Assembly (NCBI GenBank): GCA_019787685.1
Contig: JAHNUO010000046.1
Coordinates: forward strand, 1-64,000
DNA: 64,000 nucleotides
DNA from: Chiua virens
Taxonomy: Eukaryota; Basidiomycota; Agaricomycetes; Boletales; Boletaceae
Reading direction: 5' to 3'
The notes beneath the pieces were generated by a model. It searched no databases, was not told the DNA's origin, and saw only the letters and a list, made by a program, of their open reading frames with translations. The position numbers were made by a program, and so were the translations under genes. Shown here in pieces: positions 42,916 through 55,181 of the stretch. Within the stretch, counting starts at the first letter, position 1, and each line of letters opens with the position of its first letter.

Positions 42916-45164
42916 ATGTCCTCGGAGCCTCATTTAGATAAGATAATGAAACGAGACCTCAACTCCGTCCTTCCGTCATCCATAGCTATGCCCAACGTAC
43001 AGACACAGACGACCACCGTTCCTCATACCCAAGAACCATATGTAACCCGGACATACCCAACGGAGGATGAGCTCAATGTCAAGCTCCAATGCGCAGCTCT
43101 TGCTCAAGCAACCTGGAGGCAACGTCCCCTCAAGTATCGCATCGAAGTTGGAAACAAGTTCGTGGTATGTTCAAAGACATTTCAGATGATACTCTGTCGA
43201 TCAGGATCGCTTCGCAGTCGCTGTTCAAAGATCTCCCAGATGACGACCGTAAGGCCCTCCATCTAGAGCTCACCATGCAGATGGGCCGGTGCGTTTGTTC
43301 TACAATCCCTACCACAAGATCCCACTCACAAAATCTGCTCAAGACCCGTGGGTCAAGTCCCCGGGGAGATCAGAGGCTTCCTGTCCCGCGCCGAATACAT
43401 GCTCTCCATCGCGGAGGCCTGTCTCTCGGACGTCTCTCTTCAGGACACCGATCTGCCCGGATTTAGACGGTACATCAAACGGGAGCCCCTCGGGATCGTG
43501 TTTGTGATCGCCCCTTGGAAGTCTGTCTCGATTCTACTGTTACTTCGTCGGCTCTCAGACTGATCGCCCCGTGACGTGCCCCAGCTACCCATATCTCGTG
43601 ACCATCAACGCGGTCCTCCCCGCCATCGTCGCTGGGAACGCCGTCCTGCTCAAGCCCTCCCCGCAGACGCCCCTGGTAGCGGAGCGTTTTGTAGATATGC
43701 TGCACAAGGCGGGGGTGCCCCAGGATCTCGTGCAAGTCTTGCACCTCTCGCCCAGCCTCACCACGTACGTGGTCCAACACGCCCTCGTCGACTTTGTCTC
43801 CTTTACCGGGAGCGTCGTCGGGGGACAGGCTGTGGAGCGTGCCGCTGTCGAAGCCTCCGGATTCAAAGGCGTCGCACTCGAGGTGCGTCGACGAGATGCC
43901 TTGCACGATCGTGATTGACGTGCGCATAGCTTGGCGGGAAAGACCCTGCGTACGTGCGGCCGGACGCAGACCTCCAGTACGCTGTCGCAGAACTCGTGGA
44001 TGGTACGCGTTTGGCTCGTCCCCGTGCACCCGGCTCATCCGTTTGGCGCAGGTGCCATGTTCAACTCGGGCCAGAGCTGCTGCGGGATCGAGGTAGGTCG
44101 CTAGCGCGGGTTGCTTGGCGACACTGACCCGCTTTTCAAGCGCATCTATGTACACGACGCCGTGTATGACGCGTTCGTGACACAATATGCCGACCTCGTC
44201 AAGGTGACGCTTTGCCATTGTCTCGCTCATGCGCAGGGCTCACGCTGGCGTCGACAGCAATATACCTTGGGTGATCCCACGAAGCCAGAGACGTCTCTCG
44301 GGCCCGTCGTGAGCATCGCCGGTGCCGATAGGATCCGTAAACAGGTGGCAGATGCCGGTCAGTTACTGTCGATGACATTGCCGTCCCGTCGACTCATCCA
44401 TCGTACATCTCTTCAGTCAAGGCAGGCGCGACAGCTCTCATTCCAGAGGATCTTTTCTCGATGGCTCAGCCGTAAGTGGATGAAATACAATCATAGCGCC
44501 TCAGAAACTGACGGATGAAACAGCGGGACTGCCTATGTGGCGCCACAGGTGTTGATCAACGTCGATCACAGTGAGTACCTCTACGAACAACATGTACGAT
44601 TGCTAAATCGCCCACGGCATAGCTATGGACGTGATGATGGTAGGATGCGCTAAACAGAAGCGGGCATCGCTAACAAGTATCATAGGAAGAAACATTCGGA
44701 CCCGTTGTCGGGATTCAAAAGGTCACCCAAGCGTTCCAACCGCGCATGGCATTGACCACGTTCTACACAGGTCACATCGGACGACGACGCGATTCGCCTG
44801 ATGAACGACTCTCGCTACGGGCTGACGGCGTCCGTGTGGACGAACGTGCAAGACCATCCCGAGTCTGAGCAGGCATTCCTGCGCATCGTGGACGAGCTGC
44901 AGACTGGCACCGTATTCCTGAACAGGTGAGTGTGCACTGGCTTGCTCGCACGGTGTCTCACGGCCTCGCGATGGACAGATGCGATATCCTCGATCCCGCA
45001 TTGGCGTGGACGGGGGTCAAGGACAGCGGTCGCGGGGTCAGCTTGAGCAAATTCGGTACGTGATCAACGCCGTCGTTGGATGGACAGACCATGAATGGTT
45101 GTGCCTAGGCTACGACCAGCTCACGCGCGCGAAATCGGTGCACATGAAGATTAAGACGACATAA
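42916..45164 (+). CDS. NAD(P)-dependent aldehyde dehydrogenase
   Basis: The start MSSEPHLDKIMKRDL is at 42916; about ten introns interrupt the gene, and all exons could be joined. The catalytic glutamate lies in LELGGKDPA and the catalytic cysteine in FNSGQSCCGIE. Also clear are the Rossmann part (WNYPYLVTINAVLPAIVAGNAVLLKPS), the VSFTGS motif near the cofactor, and EETFGPVVGI. It oxidises aldehydes to acids; the substrate is unknown. Fungal members of this branch are often annotated as succinate-semialdehyde dehydrogenases. The first third has an odd 53-bp intron (43165-43217) that begins with a near copy of the exon that follows it. Confidence 0.88.
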
Positions 45165-45572
45165 GGCGCGTTTGACGGTGTACTACGAGACCTGTAACAA
45201 AAGAGGCGTAATGAGCGATCATGTACACATGGATGTGAGAATGAGACATGAATCAGGACCCTCGCGCGTATGAGAGGGTCAGGGTAATTGTTCCTCACAG
45301 AGCAGATGCACTCAGTCTGGTGCACAGCAAAAATATCATCACGGAAAGAGGTGGATTGAAGTTGCTTACCTGGGTGGGTGAAAATGTTGTCGAGAGAAGA
45401 GAAAAAAGAAGGAATTTTAAAGGTCAACATCACGTGGTGTGAACGAGTAACAAGTCATTACGCTATCCGTCCTCGATACCCAAGTAAGTACTCTAAGTAC
45501 GCTATCGCATCTACTCGCACACGGACGCCCTCATGGTATTGAGTCAAATGAAAAAAAGGAAACGCATACACC
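45165..45572. other. Convergent 3' spacer
   Basis: About 400 bp lie between the aldehyde dehydrogenase stop and the eIF3a stop. No gene is seen. Confidence 0.5.
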
Positions 45573-48500
45573 TCAGGACTGATTTTGAAGCCGTTTCGGC
45601 CGCCACACCTTCTTCTCCGGCACCGCCTCGAACCCGTCCGCGTCCTTTTTGCTCTCGGGCAAGGGCGGGCCGGACATCTTGGGCGACTCGACGCGGGCGG
45701 GCGTCGTCGGACCCATCTTGCTCCGCTCCTTATCAATCTCGCGCTGACGCCACCCACCTGCCCCACCCAACTTGGGGGGGCCCGTCGCGCTCACCGGGGA
45801 CGGCGCCGGACTCTCCGAGCGCGCAGGTCCACCGCTCGCCTGCTGCGTGCGCGATCGCCACCCGGCCTCGGTGCGCGGCACGGCCGTCGGTGCCGCCTTA
45901 GTTTGCGAACGGAGTCGCGCCCGCTCCTCTGCCTCTGCCTCTCGCTGGGCTTTCTTGCGCGCTTCATCCGCGGCGGCAGCGCGCTCGGCCTCGCGCTGTT
46001 TACGCTGCTCGGCGAGACGCTCTTCCTCTTGGCGTTTCTGTGCGGCTTCGGCCTCTTCTGCCGCACGTTGTTCTGCGAGGGTCTCGTCAGTCGCCCGCCG
46101 TCGACAGCGAGATCAAAGAAACGTACCCGCCTCGGCTCTGAGCCGCTCTTCCTCTTCCTTGCGCGCAGCGGCCTCGGCTTCCTCGCGCTCCTGTTGTTCT
46201 GCTTCGAGTTGCGCCAGGTGCGCTTGCCGTCGCATGTCCTTTTCCTCTTCCATCTTTTGCTCCGCGACAGCTTGTCGTCGTGTGTACTCCTCGGACCGGG
46301 CTGCGAGCAGCGTCTCGCGATGGGCCCTGAACTCGTCTTCCATCCGACCGAGTCGTTTCTTGGCCGCGACCGCTTGGTTATGTGCCGCAAGACTGTTTTC
46401 GATCCGAGTCTTTTGGAGTTCTTCAAAAGTGGTGCGATCGGTGGCTTGTTGTTCGGCGTAATCCTGGGCGAGGAGGGGGCGCTCTTCTTTGCGGTAGGCA
46501 CGTTCGATGTGGTCGATCCGCTTGGCTGCGATACGTAGTCGTTCGTTCATATCCTTCTTTTCTTTTTCTAGTTGCTCGACTTGGAGACGCATCAGTCGGT
46601 CTTTGCTCAGGTCTTCCATGTCCTGCAACACGGGTGAGCGAGAGAGCACGGAGAGTGACGATCAGACGTACGGCGATAGACATGTTGAGTCGACCACGCT
46701 TCATCAAATCTTGCGCCAGCTTCTTGGCTTCCTCGGTTCTGATCGACTCGATCTCCCGTCTGGCACGTTCAACCTCCTTCTTTCGCGCGTCCTCCTTCTC
46801 CTTATGTTCCTCGGCGAGCTTCCTATTGCGTGTGAGCTCGGCACGGCGGGATGCTTCCTCCTTCTCCTTGCGTACGCTCAGCTCGGAGAGGAGCTCTCTG
46901 CGACGTGCGACGAGGGCTTTCCGGAGGGAGAGTGCACGACGTTCAGCGTTGGCGGCTGCAACGAGCTCCGCAAACTGAGAGGCTTGGCGTGCAGCCTCTT
47001 CCTCGGGCGTCAGCACCGGTGGCGGGTCGATGACGCGCACGGCATTGTGGAGCACCGTCGCGAGCGTGCTCAGGCGGGTGCGCACGAGCTCGCTCGACGA
47101 GGGTTGGATGGTCGTGTCCCGAGGTGAGGCAGTGCTGGGCCCTGCGATGCTTGACTCGTCAGGCTGTGTAAAGGGCTCGTCGATGAATGAGATCGTTTCG
47201 GTGGCATGATCGACGCGGATGCGAAGCTCGCCGCGGCGGGCGCAGCCCATGAGGTAGGCTTCCACTTGTTCGGGGCCAAAGTCTTCGAGGGGCTTGACAA
47301 GCTCGAGAAAGGTGGACACTTTGAGGGTGCTGTAGACTTGGGAGAGCTGGCAGAGTAGTCGGGAGAGGAGGGCACGCGAGAGCAGTGGGCGGTATCCTGC
47401 ATAGGGAGTGTCGCTCGCGCAGAGCGTGGAAAGGACAGGTGCGGTAGAAGTGCAGAGGGTAAGGGGATCAAAGGACTCTTCGAGGAGGTTGTAAAGGGTC
47501 TTGATCAGGGTCGGAGAGAGTCGAAGGACATCCCTCGAGAGCTAGACATGATCAGCACAAGGATGGAGTGAGAAGAGCTGGCACTTACAGCATCCTTTAG
47601 GAGACCGGCCCGGGTGGGTGCTTTGGAGAGCCCGAGAAGCGCAGCGAGTCGTGTGCTCTTGGATCGTCCATCGTCTTCGTTATTGTGTTGGCCGACGGGA
47701 ACGGCAAGGGCGCTGACGAGCACTTGGCCTGCGAGACGGCTCATCTCCTCATCGGATCTACCACCTATGCTGGTGACGATGGCGTAATAGCGACCCCATG
47801 CAGCGGCATGGTACAACGAGTTGCCACTTGTGAGGAAGATCTTTGTGAGTTTTTCGTAATAGTTTGCCATCATGGCAGGACGGGGCGCCTTTTTCGCCAA
47901 GGTGAGAAGGTTGTGGACATCTTCGACGGAACGGAACGCCTCTTGCCAAAGCTCGAGCTCGACGGAGGTGTTGAGCTGTGCAAAGCGAGTGTCGAGATGA
48001 TGTTGGAGTATCTCTGGGTCGGAGAGATTGATGGCGTGCGCTTGGTGTGCATATTTGGCGACGTTGGCAAGATGGAGACGGAGGGTCTCGCACAAGCGAC
48101 GGAACTCGACTTTGCGCTGGTGTTTGAGACAGAAGCGGAATGCTTGCTGTGCGACTTGCTAAAAAGCGGAGTTGGACGATGTGGTGCGGCAGGGTAAGGG
48201 GGAACACACCTGATATATTGCCTCCAGACGGGCGTTGTTTTTGAGCGTCTCGAGGGAGGTACGATAGCTTTCCCAGAGGAACTTGAGCCAGGGAGTGACG
48301 AGGGCTCTATCTGTGCGATCCTTGCTCTGATCGCCGCTGACTGCACCAAGGAGGATGCTCTCGGGGGTTTCGCTTGCCTCGAGATCGTCGACATCGACTG
48401 CCACGGCCTTGTCGGCCTTTTCCTGGGCCTCCTGGACCTTGGCATCTGCGAGGGCGAGGAAGCGCTGGATGACGACCTCGATGGAGGCGACGTTTATATT

Positions 48501-48737
48501 TTGAGCGATGTTCTTGTACTGCATGAGGCCCTCCTTGGCTGTTCTTCCCTTGCGCATGTCGACGCAGAGTTCGACGAAGCGGAGGAGGATGGGTTCGAGT
48601 GCTGTGAGGGGCGTCGACCTGAAACGTTTTGAGGAGAACATTTCTGTGAGTGACTGAAGTGCGGCATGGTTCTGTCCGACGGAGACGAGACCTTCTGCTT
48701 GTTTCAAGACCGCCTCCGGTTTCGTGAACGGGGCCAT
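45573..48737 (-). CDS. TIF32: Translation initiation factor eIF3 subunit a
   Basis: The start [17 protein letters not shown] is at 48737, and five exons give a protein of about 1000 residues. The N-terminal part ([27 protein letters not shown]) is the conserved TPR/PCI-like scaffold; the PCI region follows ([31 protein letters not shown]). Then comes a long charged spectrin-like helix with the signature [18 protein letters not shown], and a C-terminal tail rich in Ser, Pro and Arg ending in [12 protein letters not shown]. eIF3a is the scaffold of eIF3 and binds eIF4B, 18S rRNA and the 40S subunit. The long helix is Glu/Arg-rich, which creates long open frames on the opposite strand that are not genes. 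Confidence 0.95.
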
Positions 48738-48803
48738 GATCGTAATTAGAGAAAAACAAAGTTTTGCTTATACAAGGTTTACACACAAAATCGTGGAAAC
48801 TAT
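48738..48803. promoter_or_regulatory. Very short spacer between the Shp1 stop and the eIF3a start
   Basis: Only 66 bp separate the stop codon of the Shp1-type gene from the start of eIF3a on the same strand. The eIF3a promoter must therefore reach into the 3' part of the Shp1-type gene, or the two are co-transcribed. Confidence 0.5.
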
Positions 48804-50170
48804 TTACCCGATTCGTTGCACCACCACACTGTTCGCCAGTCCTGCCCCTTCGATCGTCTCCTTGTCGTTCTCTAGAATACGGTTCGGGAACGTCGTCCCA
48901 ATGGTGTATGCCCGTGCAGCATTATCGGGTCGCGATCTGCTGTATGTCAGTCGTGGTTCACCCCCTCATAGACCACATACGCGTTGATAAAGTTGCGGAT
49001 GTCCCCGACCGTGTGGGTGAGATTCATTCGGCATGGCATTCTGCACCGACATGATCAGCCATTGTCGTATATCACGCTCGCAACGTACCTCGTTCCATCT
49101 GCCAACCGGATCTGCACCGTCGTCGTCGGCAGCGTCTGATCCACCTCGAACAACGTCGTGATACTCGCGCTCTCCGGATGACTCGGTGCAGGTGGGAACG
49201 AGCCCGGCATGCTTGTCGGGACCGGGACTGGTACAGGAGAACCAAGTCGGTTTCCAGATCCACCGAATGCCCGTTTCTCTGGCACATAGTCCTCCGTTGT
49301 GCGCTTCGACACAATCACCTCCACTGGCTGTCCCGGTCTCACGTTCAACACGGACACAGGCGCACGCCTGAAAAGGACGTCAGCGCATACATGACGACGG
49401 ACACAAGTTCATACCCCGTGTTGATCTCTGCCAACAGTCGCTCGTTCTCAGGATCCGCGTAGCTGTAAAATTCGCCCCCCTCGATACTAAATCCGTTTCG
49501 CCAAAAGGTGATATTTCGTTGAGCGGCTGCTTCCTCGTCATTGTCTTGACATTCGTGTGAGCGAGTTGGACATGAGTGAACGACGACACTCACCTTGCTG
49601 AGCATCGGGATCGGGAACGAACGCGCTGTCCACGTCGTCACTTCCCAGAGTGTGTCCACCTCCTCTGAACGCACTCGATCGTTCCTCTGTGGCAAGCGGC
49701 TGCGATGCTCGCGCAGCAGACATCCTGAAACCAAGTCAGCTCATCACACACACATACATCCACCACCCACTCTGCAGCACGCCGGAGGATGTCTTGAACC
49801 ATCCTTCCGCCAGGCACATTTCCACGCGCGTTTGGATTCTGCACAGAGATGCCACTGCAAGAACACGTCAGCGTCGGTAGAAGGCGATGTATGAGACTCA
49901 CCTCCGCTCGCCACCCGCAAACCAGCTTTCCCCCTCACGAGGGGGTCCGTCGTCGTCGTCGTCATCATCGTCATCGCGAGCCGTTTGTGGAACGGGCGGG
50001 CCTGTATTCGACGACGCGAGAGAGGAGAGTGTGGCGAATCGACCCGAGCTGTCGATGACGATCAGTACGACTACGATACGGATTCACACTCCATACCTCG
50101 ACGAACTGGGGCGATCGCTGTCGTTCCAGTCGCCGATGCGACCAATGCGCGGTGGATCACCGTTCGACAT
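48804..50170 (-). CDS. Shp1/p47-type UBX protein (Cdc48 cofactor)
   Basis: The start [17 protein letters not shown] is at 50170, with several introns. Features in order are an acidic Asp run, ESWFAGGER...GISVQNPNA, a SEP domain ([20 protein letters not shown]...LAEINTG), the conserved [15 protein letters not shown], and a UBX domain ([26 protein letters not shown]...NSVVVQRIG). SEP-UBX proteins bring the AAA ATPase Cdc48/p97 to ubiquitylated substrates or to membrane fusion. The N-terminal UBA domain of yeast Shp1 and human p47 is not visible, so it may be closer to p37/UBXN2-type proteins. The start lies only 43 bp from that of the divergent mannosyltransferase. Confidence 0.88.
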
Positions 50171-50213
50171 GATGGTCAACTACCAAGTTACATAAGCACA
50201 CTCATCCCTTGAC
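50171..50213. promoter_or_regulatory. 43-bp divergent spacer
   Basis: The ATG codons of the Shp1-type gene (minus) and the CMT1-type gene (plus) are separated by only 43 bp. Transcription starts must lie in this spacer or within the opposite gene. No TATA box is visible. Confidence 0.6.
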
Positions 50214-52042
50214 ATGATCCTTCGACGACACACGCTGACGCGATTTTTCAGTTTTGGTCTTTTTCTTGCGGTGATTCTTGTCTTGTTCTCGTCGTCAGAG
50301 TCGACCCCGTCCTCGATTACAGATTACAACGTCATCGAACGTGTCACCGGTCTCAAGAACGTCCAGAAATTCAAGTCATCACAGCGCAGGTTGGGCAGAG
50401 ACTCTAGACCTGACATCCTCGACGACCTCATCTCTGCCGGCGTCACCCACTTTTGGGACCGATTTCAGGTGCCATTGTGAGCTCATACTCCCATTCTCAA
50501 ACCCTTCTCTCACTCGTGTTCAGCATCACCGCCAAAGAAACCAGCCATGTCGACACCCAAAGCGTCCTCAGCGCCGTCGAAGGTCTCCTCTCTCTCAACG
50601 GCTGGGTCGCCGCCTACTGCCCCACCCTCATCCGTCCATTCGGCCAACACAACAACATCGACGACGACACCTACGACGACCTCGCCAAAGACGATCGTCT
50701 CTACTACATCGCCCTCGCCATCCATTCTGCAGACCACTTCCTCGTCGACCAACTCGCGGTCATCATCCAACTCGCCAAGCGCCTCGGCACCGCCAACCTC
50801 TTTGTCTCCATGCTGGATTACGGCTCCACCGATTCCACCCCCACCCTCACCGACCTCTGCGAAGCAGTCCTGACGCTTCTCGGCGTCCCCTTTCGGATCC
50901 ACCGCGTGCTATCCATGACCGAGGATCCTGTCGCCGCGTACTACCCCTCCGAGGAGGCATACATGCGCAACCTCGCCCTCGAACCCCTCCTCGAACTCCA
51001 CGCAAAGCGCCAAGTTGCCTTTCACCGCGTCATCTGGCTCAAAGGCTTCACCTGCCCCAACGACATCCTCGAGACCCTTCGGGTCAGCGTCGCCAACGAA
51101 GCCGCCATGGTCTGTGGGATGGACTGGGCCGAGTCCGGCGGGCAATTCATCTTCTCCGACAGGTACGTCTCTATACCCGTACCCCCGACGAGTCTAACCC
51201 CCCACGAGGTGGCGCACGCGCGACATCCGCGGCGACCAGTTCCGCCAATCCAAGTCGTCCTCCAAACCCGACGCCGTCCCGCCGCGCGACAAGACCGGCG
51301 CGACGCGGTACACGCAGCACCTCCCCTTCCAGGTCTTTTGCTGCGAAGCCGGCACGCATGTCGTTGACCCCGCGCAGTCCTACTACATGGGCCTGACGTA
51401 CCGCTACGGCCTCGATTTCCACAACGCGTCCACCTCGGACGCACCACCGCAGCGCGCCCCGGACGCGCCCTGTCTGGATAGCACCCAAGCGTGGTTCTGC
51501 AGGGACCTCTGGGTCCACAAGGCACGCGAGGACGTTCGGGACGACGACGAGTCGGACCCGGTTCGCCATACGAAACCAAATACGGGGCAGAGGGTGAACA
51601 TGCGTCGGCAGGTGCCCCCCGTGGATTTCGACGCCAATGCAGGCTCGGATTTTGACGCCATGCCTGATTCGGAGTTGCCGCTGGAGGAGCTCCCTGCGAC
51701 ACGGCTCACCGTGCCCAACTCGGCCTACACGCCAGCGCGGATCCTGATCAACCCACGATGCGTGACCACGTACGCAGGCGTGAGCCACACCCAGTTGGCA
51801 TTAGACCTGTTTGGGACTGGAGAGGACGATGTGTCGCAGGGTAATGCGACCAAGAATGTGCTCGACGATTGGGAGGGTGCCCCGGACAGCTTTGTCTGTC
51901 AAGAACAACGGTACGTTGACTCTATCCCGAAGTCCGTCCTGCTCACCCATTGTTCAGTCAAACCGGTGGTCGTGTTGCCGCGAAAACGCAACGGTTACTG
52001 GGCTTTTCGATTCACGATGAACTCGCGTCGAGAGCTCACTGA
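50214..52042 (+). CDS. CMT1/CAP59-type mannosyltransferase
   Basis: The start MILRRHTLTRFFSFG is at 50214. A single hydrophobic stretch near residues 12-28 indicates a type II Golgi membrane protein. Luminal blocks include YYIALAIHSADHFLVDQLA, FVSMLDYGSTDSTP, FRIHRVLSM, VIWLKGFTCPNDILE, AMVCGMDWAES and FCCEAGTHVVDP, which fit the Cryptococcus CMT1/CAP59 alpha-1,3-mannosyltransferase family (Cap59 domain). These enzymes use GDP-mannose to build cell-wall or capsule polysaccharide and glycans. Last exon: SIHDELASRAH, stop at 52040-52042. The gene is GC-rich and yields a long open frame in another register. It ends 54 bp from the convergent NBS1 gene. Confidence 0.9.
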
Positions 52043-52096
52043 TGCATCTCACGAGGCTGTAGATTAATAGATACATAGATACTGTTGCGTGTGATA

Positions 52097-55000
52097 TCAT
52101 GGTCTCCTCTTCTTGGCAAACCCTTTGAACGCCAACCCATCGTCCGAGTCGTCCTCAATGACATGCCGTCGTTTGGATCCCCTCGCCGGTAACTTTCGTT
52201 CAGGCTCCTTATCTGCATGCGACTTGGCTTGGGATCCCACGTCTGACACGGACACTTCGTCGTCCGAATTTAAAAACAACTTTTCGGCAGCCGCGATCGC
52301 TACCTTCCGTGTCGCCCTCCGAACCGGTTTGGCGGGCGGTACATCGCTGTCAGCGCCATCAGACTCCAACACGGTAGGTGCGCGCCGCTTCTGGGCGGCC
52401 GTTTGGGTCAACGCTAAAGTGTCTTGAGACTGTGACGTAGCGCCCTTCCAATAGCCTGTCGTGCGATGAGCACGGTGCACCGAGACCAGTCCGCACACCT
52501 ACCTGAGCCCACCCCGTAATCATGCTCGGCCCTCGCCACGAGCTCGATCGGCGCACGCGACGAAGACGTGGGTACCTAAAGACGTTGACCAACGGGCAGT
52601 GACGAAAGACAAACCCACACACACCTTTTTGAATTTCTTGAAATTGGGTCGCCCATCATAGGTCCGTGTCGCCGTCTTCTGACGACTCGCATCACGTTGG
52701 AATAGATCCAGCTCGATGACCCTCATGAAATTCCCCTGCATGTGCCTCGTGTCGGTGTCAAAGTCCCCGAGGACCTCCCATGCTCGCTCGTCCTCTTCCC
52801 GATGGATGTCCGGTTTCGAGATGCGGAGCTTGTTGAAGTCGCGGTCAAACTCGTCCTCGGCGTGCTTCTTGCCCTTTCTGGAAGCCAATGCGGTGAGGAA
52901 GGCTGGGTCTGTGTCCATCGGGTGGCTCTGCGTGGACTTGGACTTGGCTTGCTTCGAGGGCGGTTTACCCGTCCTTCCCGAATCCTGCGGGGCAGCGACA
53001 TGCTGCTGCTGCGGTTCTTCAGGAAAGGGGGTTTTCCGACCCAACACGGGCTCAGAAGACCTCGCTTGCGAACGAACACTCTCTTCCTCTTCTTCGAGGA
53101 CGACGGCAAGCGTTCGCGGGGGAGCAGCCGCTTGGGAATGCAGCGGTCGCGAGTCGCACGTTTGGGTACAGCTCTCGCCACCCTCAACAGAATCCTCCAT
53201 GTTGTCATATGCATCCCGGAGACTGGATGGATCGACAGCCATCTTGGCCGGATCACTGGCATCGAACAGGGCTTTGAACTTTTTGTGTGGCGGCTCTTCG
53301 TCTGGCTCGTTTTCAATAGCGTGCTCTACAACGGAAGGCGTCGGCGCGCGTATTCGTCGTTTCAACCTAGAAGATGGCGACCGCGTAGGGAGCTATCTCG
53401 ACTGTTGAAATTCGTTTATATTACAGATATAAACTAGACATACCGGCGGAAGGGTGTATCCTAGTTCTGCCTGTGTCTCGTCCTTGGCCACGGGCATGAC
53501 AGGTTCCTCTGCGCGATTTCCTGTCGACGGGGGTTTGCTACGACGAACAAGGTTCTGAATAAAAGTCAGACTCAACAACAAGTTAGAAAGATGTCATATG
53601 TACATACCTTACTAGGTGGAGGAGGGATAGCCAAGCCGTACAGCATGGCCGGGGGTGAGCGTGAGCGAGATTTACGAATGGCCTCTTTTGGCTCCGCAGG
53701 AGGCTTGTCCTGAACAACAGGCAAGGATGGTTCACTCGGATGGGTATTCGGAACAATGTCTGGGAGAGGGGACTCGCTCTCAGCCGGGGCACCTGCAATT
53801 GGGGTCAGTGTAACATCCAACAAAATGCAGAGCAAAACTACCTTGACTGGAGGGGTTTGCGTGAATTAACGAGACATCAGTGTGAACCACGACATTGATG
53901 AGCGTGTTCGGATTGATGAGCGACAAAGAGAGACTGGATTCCTAGGTGTGCATCATGTCGTGATGGTATAAAACAGCACGCCTACCTTTGCGCCTCCGCG
54001 GTCATTTCCTGCCACCTGTCTGCACCAACCATCGCCTGTACTGCGAGCTCGCGAGCAACTATGGTGACTTTCAAGCCGGCCTCGTCTACCTTCCTTTTCG
54101 CCTTGGCCAACAACTGTCTCCACTTTGCTTCCCCGTTCGTCAAAGGGAAACACTCGTATTCACCGTCACCACGAGTGACTAATTCTCTTGTATCCGCGTC
54201 CACTTGTCCCTCCCCATCACTCAATATCACAAATCGATACCCCTTCAAAAGGTGAAGTCGCTCCTCATTTGGCTCCCAGAACTTGAACGACTTGAGCGAC
54301 GACGGGAGAGAAGGCGAAAATACCGGCCTGTATTTGCTCTCCGGTGGAGGGATGAAGGACTGTTCCAAAGGTGTCAGTTTAAATGGATGGTTCTCGTCCA
54401 CAGTGGTTCCTAGTCGGATAATTTCCTGTAGCCATTCTACTTTGACAAGCTGCGTCGCTGAGAGCAAGGATGTCGCCAAGGGCAACGTGAGTTCGTACTT
54501 GGGTGTGAGATGATGTGTCGCAAGCGCACTCGGGGAAGATATGAGATGGATGCCTAGATTACTATCAGTCATGTGACAGCGCCAACGGAATGTAGAACAC
54601 TCGCCCATGGCAGCGCAATCTGCGCTCGATATGGACGATAGAGCCCGTGCAGGTGGAAGAAAACACGCTATACGCCGCCAATGCACCCTCACATGTCGGT
54701 GAGCGATACAGAACGCTCATAACAAGGGCGAGACTCACTGGATGGATACCCCCGCCACTATATTGATCTTATCCCCGGACTCGAGTTCGTGCGACGATGC
54801 TGGGTTCACGACAACCGGTTGACCTTCGCGGTCGATCGCCATGGGTTTGTCTTTGGCATTATACAGCTCCAAGGTAGGGACAAACGAAGGATCGAGCTGA
54901 AAAGCATGTCGAGTCAAACGGGATGGTCAGAATTGACTGCCGTGCACGTACCGCATCGTCTTCTGTGCAAGGTCCGACCGTGAATTCGCAGTGGTCGCGG

Positions 55001-55181
55001 GATATCTTCTTGTTGTTCACCAGCAGCGGTCGGTCTTTACGACCAAGGGGAATCTTGCGACCAGTTCTCAACAGCTTTGTCTCTTGGGCCAAGTCACTAA
55101 CAAGTGCGGCGGGTGTATTGTAATGGACTCACTCGTGGAAACCTCCCCGTCGGAATCAAAAGGTCCTGTTACGAGCCACAT
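52097..55181 (-). CDS. NBS1: NBS1, subunit of the Mre11-Rad50-Nbs1 complex
   Basis: The start MWLVTGPFDSDGE is at 55181, with several introns. The N-terminal FHA domain shows TGRKIPLGRKDRPLLV and SRDHCEF, and ends near HELESGDKINI. Two BRCT-like regions follow (LISSPSALATHHLTPKY...VKVEWLQEIIRLG). Then comes a long disordered, charged region, an Mre11-binding motif RPNFKKFKK near 52640, and an acidic tail ending SDDGLAFKGFAKKRRP. The last part resembles the acidic-FxF/Y Tel1/ATM-binding element of Nbs1/Xrs2. The complex detects and resects DNA double-strand breaks in the nucleus. The first exon pair joins through a donor at GTTTCC and acceptor CCAAGAG. Confidence 0.88.

Noticed and set aside
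43475..44230. 251-codon minus-strand frame opposite the aldehyde dehydrogenase
   Set aside because: It is antisense to well-conserved catalytic blocks and has no family features of its own.
45585..46538. Long plus-strand open frame (317 codons) opposite eIF3a
   Set aside because: It lies exactly opposite the Glu/Arg-rich helix of eIF3a; codon bias of that region keeps the other strand open. The translation has no family features.
50278..51396. 372-codon frame overlapping the CMT1-type gene
   Set aside because: It is an out-of-register reading of GC-rich mannosyltransferase sequence, giving a biased Arg/Pro/His protein. The true frame has clear family motifs.
52716..53437. Two overlapping ~230-codon plus-strand frames opposite NBS1
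   Set aside because: They are shadows of the charged, low-complexity middle of NBS1 with no recognisable domain.
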